Assembly: GCF_016862095.1 (NCBI RefSeq)
Contig: NZ_BOMH01000076.1
Location: 1 to 51,398, forward strand
Length of the DNA: 51,398 bases
DNA from: Actinoplanes cyaneus
Lineage (GTDB): Bacteria; Actinomycetota; Actinomycetes; Mycobacteriales; Micromonosporaceae
Reading direction: 5' to 3'
Shown here: positions 49,017-51,398 of the stretch, piece by piece
Position numbering within the stretch: the first letter of the stretch is position 1
Layout: each line of letters opens with the position of its first letter
Notes under the pieces: model-generated
What the model was told of the DNA's origin: nothing
The model's database searches: none
The model's input: only the letters and a program-made list of their open reading frames with translations
Program-made: the position numbers and the translations under genes

Positions 49017-51398
49017 ATGGCTGCCATGTCCCGACCGACTGCCGGCCCCGAAGACCTCCGCGCTCGGGTGGCCAAGTTGTCCCTGGCACAGAAGATCCGC
49101 TTGCTGACCGGTGAGGATTTCTGGTCCCTGCCGGCCGAACCCGACATCGGCCTGCGCCGGATCGTCGTCTCGGACGGCCCGGTCGGCGTCCGCGGGGAGA
49201 TGTGGGACGAGACCGACCCGTCGGCCTGCCTGCCCTCGCCCACCGCGGTCGCCGCTGCCTGGGACGAGGACCTGGCGCACCGGCTCGGCCGGTTGCTGGC
49301 CGCCGAGGCCCGCCGCAAGAGCGTCGACGTGCTGCTCGCCCCGGTCGTCAACCTGCACCGCACGCCGTACGGCGGCCGGCACTTCGAGTGCTTCAGCGAG
49401 GATCCGCTGCTCTCCGGCAAACTGGCCGCGGCGCTCATCCGCGGCGTCCAGTCGGGTGGGGTGGCCGCCACGGTCAAGCACTTCGTCGGCAACGACCAGG
49501 AGACCGACCGCGACCGCACCGACAACCGGATCGACGAGCAGACCTTGCGCGAGGTCTATCTGGCGCCCTTCGAGACGGTGGTGACCGAGGCTGAGCCGTG
49601 GGCCGTGATGGCTGCCTACAACGGGGTCAACGGGCACACCATGACCGAGAGCCCGCTGCTCAAGGAGGTGCTCAAGGACGAGTGGGGCTTCTCCGGCGTC
49701 GTCATGTCCGACTGGATGGCCTGCCGTTCGGTGGCTCCGTCGGCCCGCGCCGCGCTGGACATCTCGATGCCGGGGCCGAAGAGCCCGTGGAACGCCGGCC
49801 TGCTGGCCGCGGTCGAGAGCGGTGAGGTCAGCGAGCAGGACATCGACGAGAAGGTCTACCGCATCCTGGTGCTGGCCGCCCGGGTCGGAGCGCTCGACGG
49901 CGCGACCCCGCCCGCGCCGCCCGAGCCGGCCGGGGCCGAGGCCGTGGCCGGGCTGCTGCGCGAGGCGGCCGTCGCGGGCAGCGTGCTCACCCGCAACAAC
50001 GGGCTGCTGCCCCTCGACCCGTCGCGGCTGCGCAAGGTGGCGATGATCGGGCCGCTGGCCGAGCACGGACGGGTTCTGGGCGGGGGCAGCGCGACGGTCT
50101 TCCCGCGGTACCGGGTCGGACCGCTCGACGGTCTCCGCGCGGCTCTCGAGGGAACCGAGATCGTGCACGCTCCGGGGGTCCGCGCGCACACTCGCGTGCC
50201 GGCCGCCGACGGTCTGCCGCTGCTGGTGCGGTTCTTCGGCGCGGACGGCGCCGAGGTGGGCCGCGAGGAGCGCACCGGCGGCCGATTCATGTGGCTGGGC
50301 CGGTTCGCCGAGGGGCTGCTCGAGGACGCGGTGAACGAGGTCGAGGTCACCACGCGGTGGCGAGCCGGGACGACGGGCGACCACACGATCGGCTTCTCCG
50401 GGCTCGGCCGCTACGTGCTCGAGGTGGACGGCCGCGTGCTGCTGGACGACCACGTCGAGGAGCCGCCCCACATGGATCCGGCGGTGGCCGCGATGCTGCC
50501 GCCGCAGCGCTCCGCCACCGTGCCTCTCACCGCCGGTCAGGAGATCGGCATCCGGCTGTGGCACAAGGTGGGCACGGGTCCCACGTTCGGAACCGCCTTC
50601 GAGCTGACGCTGGAGCCGCCCGTACGGTCCGACGACGCCGAGATCGCGCGGGCCGTCGAGGTGGCGCGGTCGGCCGAGGTCGTGCTGCTCTTCGTCGGCA
50701 CGACCCCCGAGTCGGAGGTGGAGGGCGTCGACCGGACCTCGCTCGCGCTGCCCGGCCGGCAGGACGAGCTCATCGCCCGGGTGACCGAGGCGAACCCGGA
50801 CACCGTACTGGTCGTCAACGCGGGCGCGCCGGTGCTGCTGCCGACCGCCTCGGCCGCGGCGGCGGTGCTGATCGTCTGGTTCCCCGGCCAGGAGTACGGG
50901 AACGCGCTGGCCGACATGCTGCTCGGCGTCCGTTCGCCGGGCGGCCGGATGCCCACCTCCTGGCCGAGGTCCGGCGACCACGTCCCCTCCGCGCACCCCA
51001 CCGGCGGCGTGCTGGAATACCGGGAAGGCCGGTCCTTCGGCTATCGCGCCGCCGACGCGGACCCCCTGTTCGCCTTCGGCGCGGGGCTTTCCTACTCGAC
51101 GTGGAGCCTCGAGCTGGTCCGGGCCGGGCACACGCCGCAGATCCGGGTGACGAATACGGGCGCGCGACGTGACCAGCAGATCGTGCAGGCCTACCTGAAC
51201 GGGCGCCTGGCCGGCTGGGCCGCCGTCACGCTGGATCCGGGGGCGTCCGGCTCGGTGGAGATTCCGTTGCCGCTCCGCGCTTTCCAGGAATGGGTGGACG
51301 GCGGCTGGCGGGTCGCCGCGGGACCGTTCTCGTTGCGGGTCGGCACGTCGTCGGCGGACCTGGGCGAACCGGTGGAGATCACCCCGCCCTCCGTCTAG
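49017..51398 (+). CDS. Glycoside hydrolase family 3 beta-glucosidase with PA14 insert
   Basis: The 793-residue enzyme hydrolyses beta-linked glucose or related sugars. The N-terminal barrel (about 15-320) has KHFVGNDQE near residue 155 and the nucleophile Asp232 in GVVMSDWMA. The alpha/beta sandwich begins near 325 and is interrupted by a PA14 domain (about 385-540, GDHTIGFSGLGRYVLEVDG), a carbohydrate-binding insert. A fibronectin-like domain closes the protein near residue 690. No signal peptide is seen, so it should be intracellular. The ATG at 49017 is chosen (49026 also possible); both lack a strong ribosome binding site. The stop is the last codon of the window. Confidence 0.92.
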   Translation: MAAMSRPTAGPEDLRARVAKLSLAQKIRLLTGEDFWSLPAEPDIGLRRIVVSDGPVGVRGEMWDETDPSACLPSPTAVAAAWDEDLAHRLGRLLAAEARRKSVDVLLAPVVNLHRTPYGGRHFECFSEDPLLSGKLAAALIRGVQSGGVAATVKHFVGNDQETDRDRTDNRIDEQTLREVYLAPFETVVTEAEPWAVMAAYNGVNGHTMTESPLLKEVLKDEWGFSGVVMSDWMACRSVAPSARAALDISMPGPKSPWNAGLLAAVESGEVSEQDIDEKVYRILVLAARVGALDGATPPAPPEPAGAEAVAGLLREAAVAGSVLTRNNGLLPLDPSRLRKVAMIGPLAEHGRVLGGGSATVFPRYRVGPLDGLRAALEGTEIVHAPGVRAHTRVPAADGLPLLVRFFGADGAEVGREERTGGRFMWLGRFAEGLLEDAVNEVEVTTRWRAGTTGDHTIGFSGLGRYVLEVDGRVLLDDHVEEPPHMDPAVAAMLPPQRSATVPLTAGQEIGIRLWHKVGTGPTFGTAFELTLEPPVRSDDAEIARAVEVARSAEVVLLFVGTTPESEVEGVDRTSLALPGRQDELIARVTEANPDTVLVVNAGAPVLLPTASAAAAVLIVWFPGQEYGNALADMLLGVRSPGGRMPTSWPRSGDHVPSAHPTGGVLEYREGRSFGYRAADADPLFAFGAGLSYSTWSLELVRAGHTPQIRVTNTGARRDQQIVQAYLNGRLAGWAAVTLDPGASGSVEIPLPLRAFQEWVDGGWRVAAGPFSLRVGTSSADLGEPVEITPPSV

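Noticed and set aside
1..51398. tRNA, rRNA, CRISPR array, transposase, integrase or attachment site
   Set aside because: No motif or repeat structure of these kinds was recognised on either strand by reading; a dedicated tRNA or covariance scan was not possible.

Overview
The window is GC-rich DNA (roughly 70% or more G+C, third codon positions almost all G or C, GTG and TTG starts, RapZ/YvcK proteins, ECF42-type sigma factor, SARP regulator). This points to a filamentous actinomycete; Micromonosporaceae is my guess, but the genus cannot be fixed from sequence alone. It is accessory, secondary-metabolite-type DNA. No tRNA, rRNA, CRISPR array, insertion sequence or phage gene was seen.

Left part, 1-13.1 kb: the start of a divergent glycosyltransferase (cut by the edge), a GT2 glycosyltransferase, a two-domain VOC protein, an acyl-CoA-dehydrogenase-fold flavin oxygenase, a coupled epoxide-hydrolase-like/cyclase-family gene pair, a YCII/DGPF protein, a two-gene ABC exporter, an ECF42-type sigma factor and an APC amino-acid permease. 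The epoxide hydrolase homologue keeps its nucleophilic Asp but appears to have lost both the acid and the His base.

Middle-left, 13.4-21.4 kb: a compact module that looks like a self-contained, unfamiliar biosynthetic system. A SARP regulator faces a tightly spaced five-gene operon (ThDP enzyme, GT2/GT7-like glycosyltransferase, RapZ-like P-loop protein, YvcK/CofD-like protein, second GT-A-type enzyme), and an MFS exporter diverges from it. The shared promoter region carries heptamers TTCAGCC, TTCGGCG, TTCAGCA and TTCAGTG at 11-bp register, the layout of SARP binding sites, next to a 15-bp palindrome.

Middle-right, 21.7-43.4 kb: an enediyne biosynthetic locus. It has the diagnostic cassette: UnbV (FG-GAP/ASPIC), UnbU (membrane), two copies of UnbL (DUF1702), the iterative enediyne polyketide synthase PKSE (KS-AT-ACP-KR-DH-PPTase, 1923 aa) and its hot-dog thioesterase. 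Around it lie an SCP2-like protein, a GMC oxidoreductase with a small partner, an SgcJ/EcaC-like protein, a TIGR03084-type metal-binding protein, MerR and AraC regulators, two homologous AhpD-like proteins, a flavin reductase and a cytochrome P450. Gene types and sizes resemble the 9-membered enediyne core more than the 10-membered one (inference). No apoprotein, deoxysugar set or aromatic side-chain pathway is visible.

Right part, 43.4-51.4 kb: an NAD(P)-dependent epimerase/reductase, a three-gene membrane operon (His-rich membrane protein, CopC-fold protein without the usual copper ligands, polytopic membrane protein), a galT/MFS pair and a GH3 beta-glucosidase with a PA14 insert that ends at the window edge.
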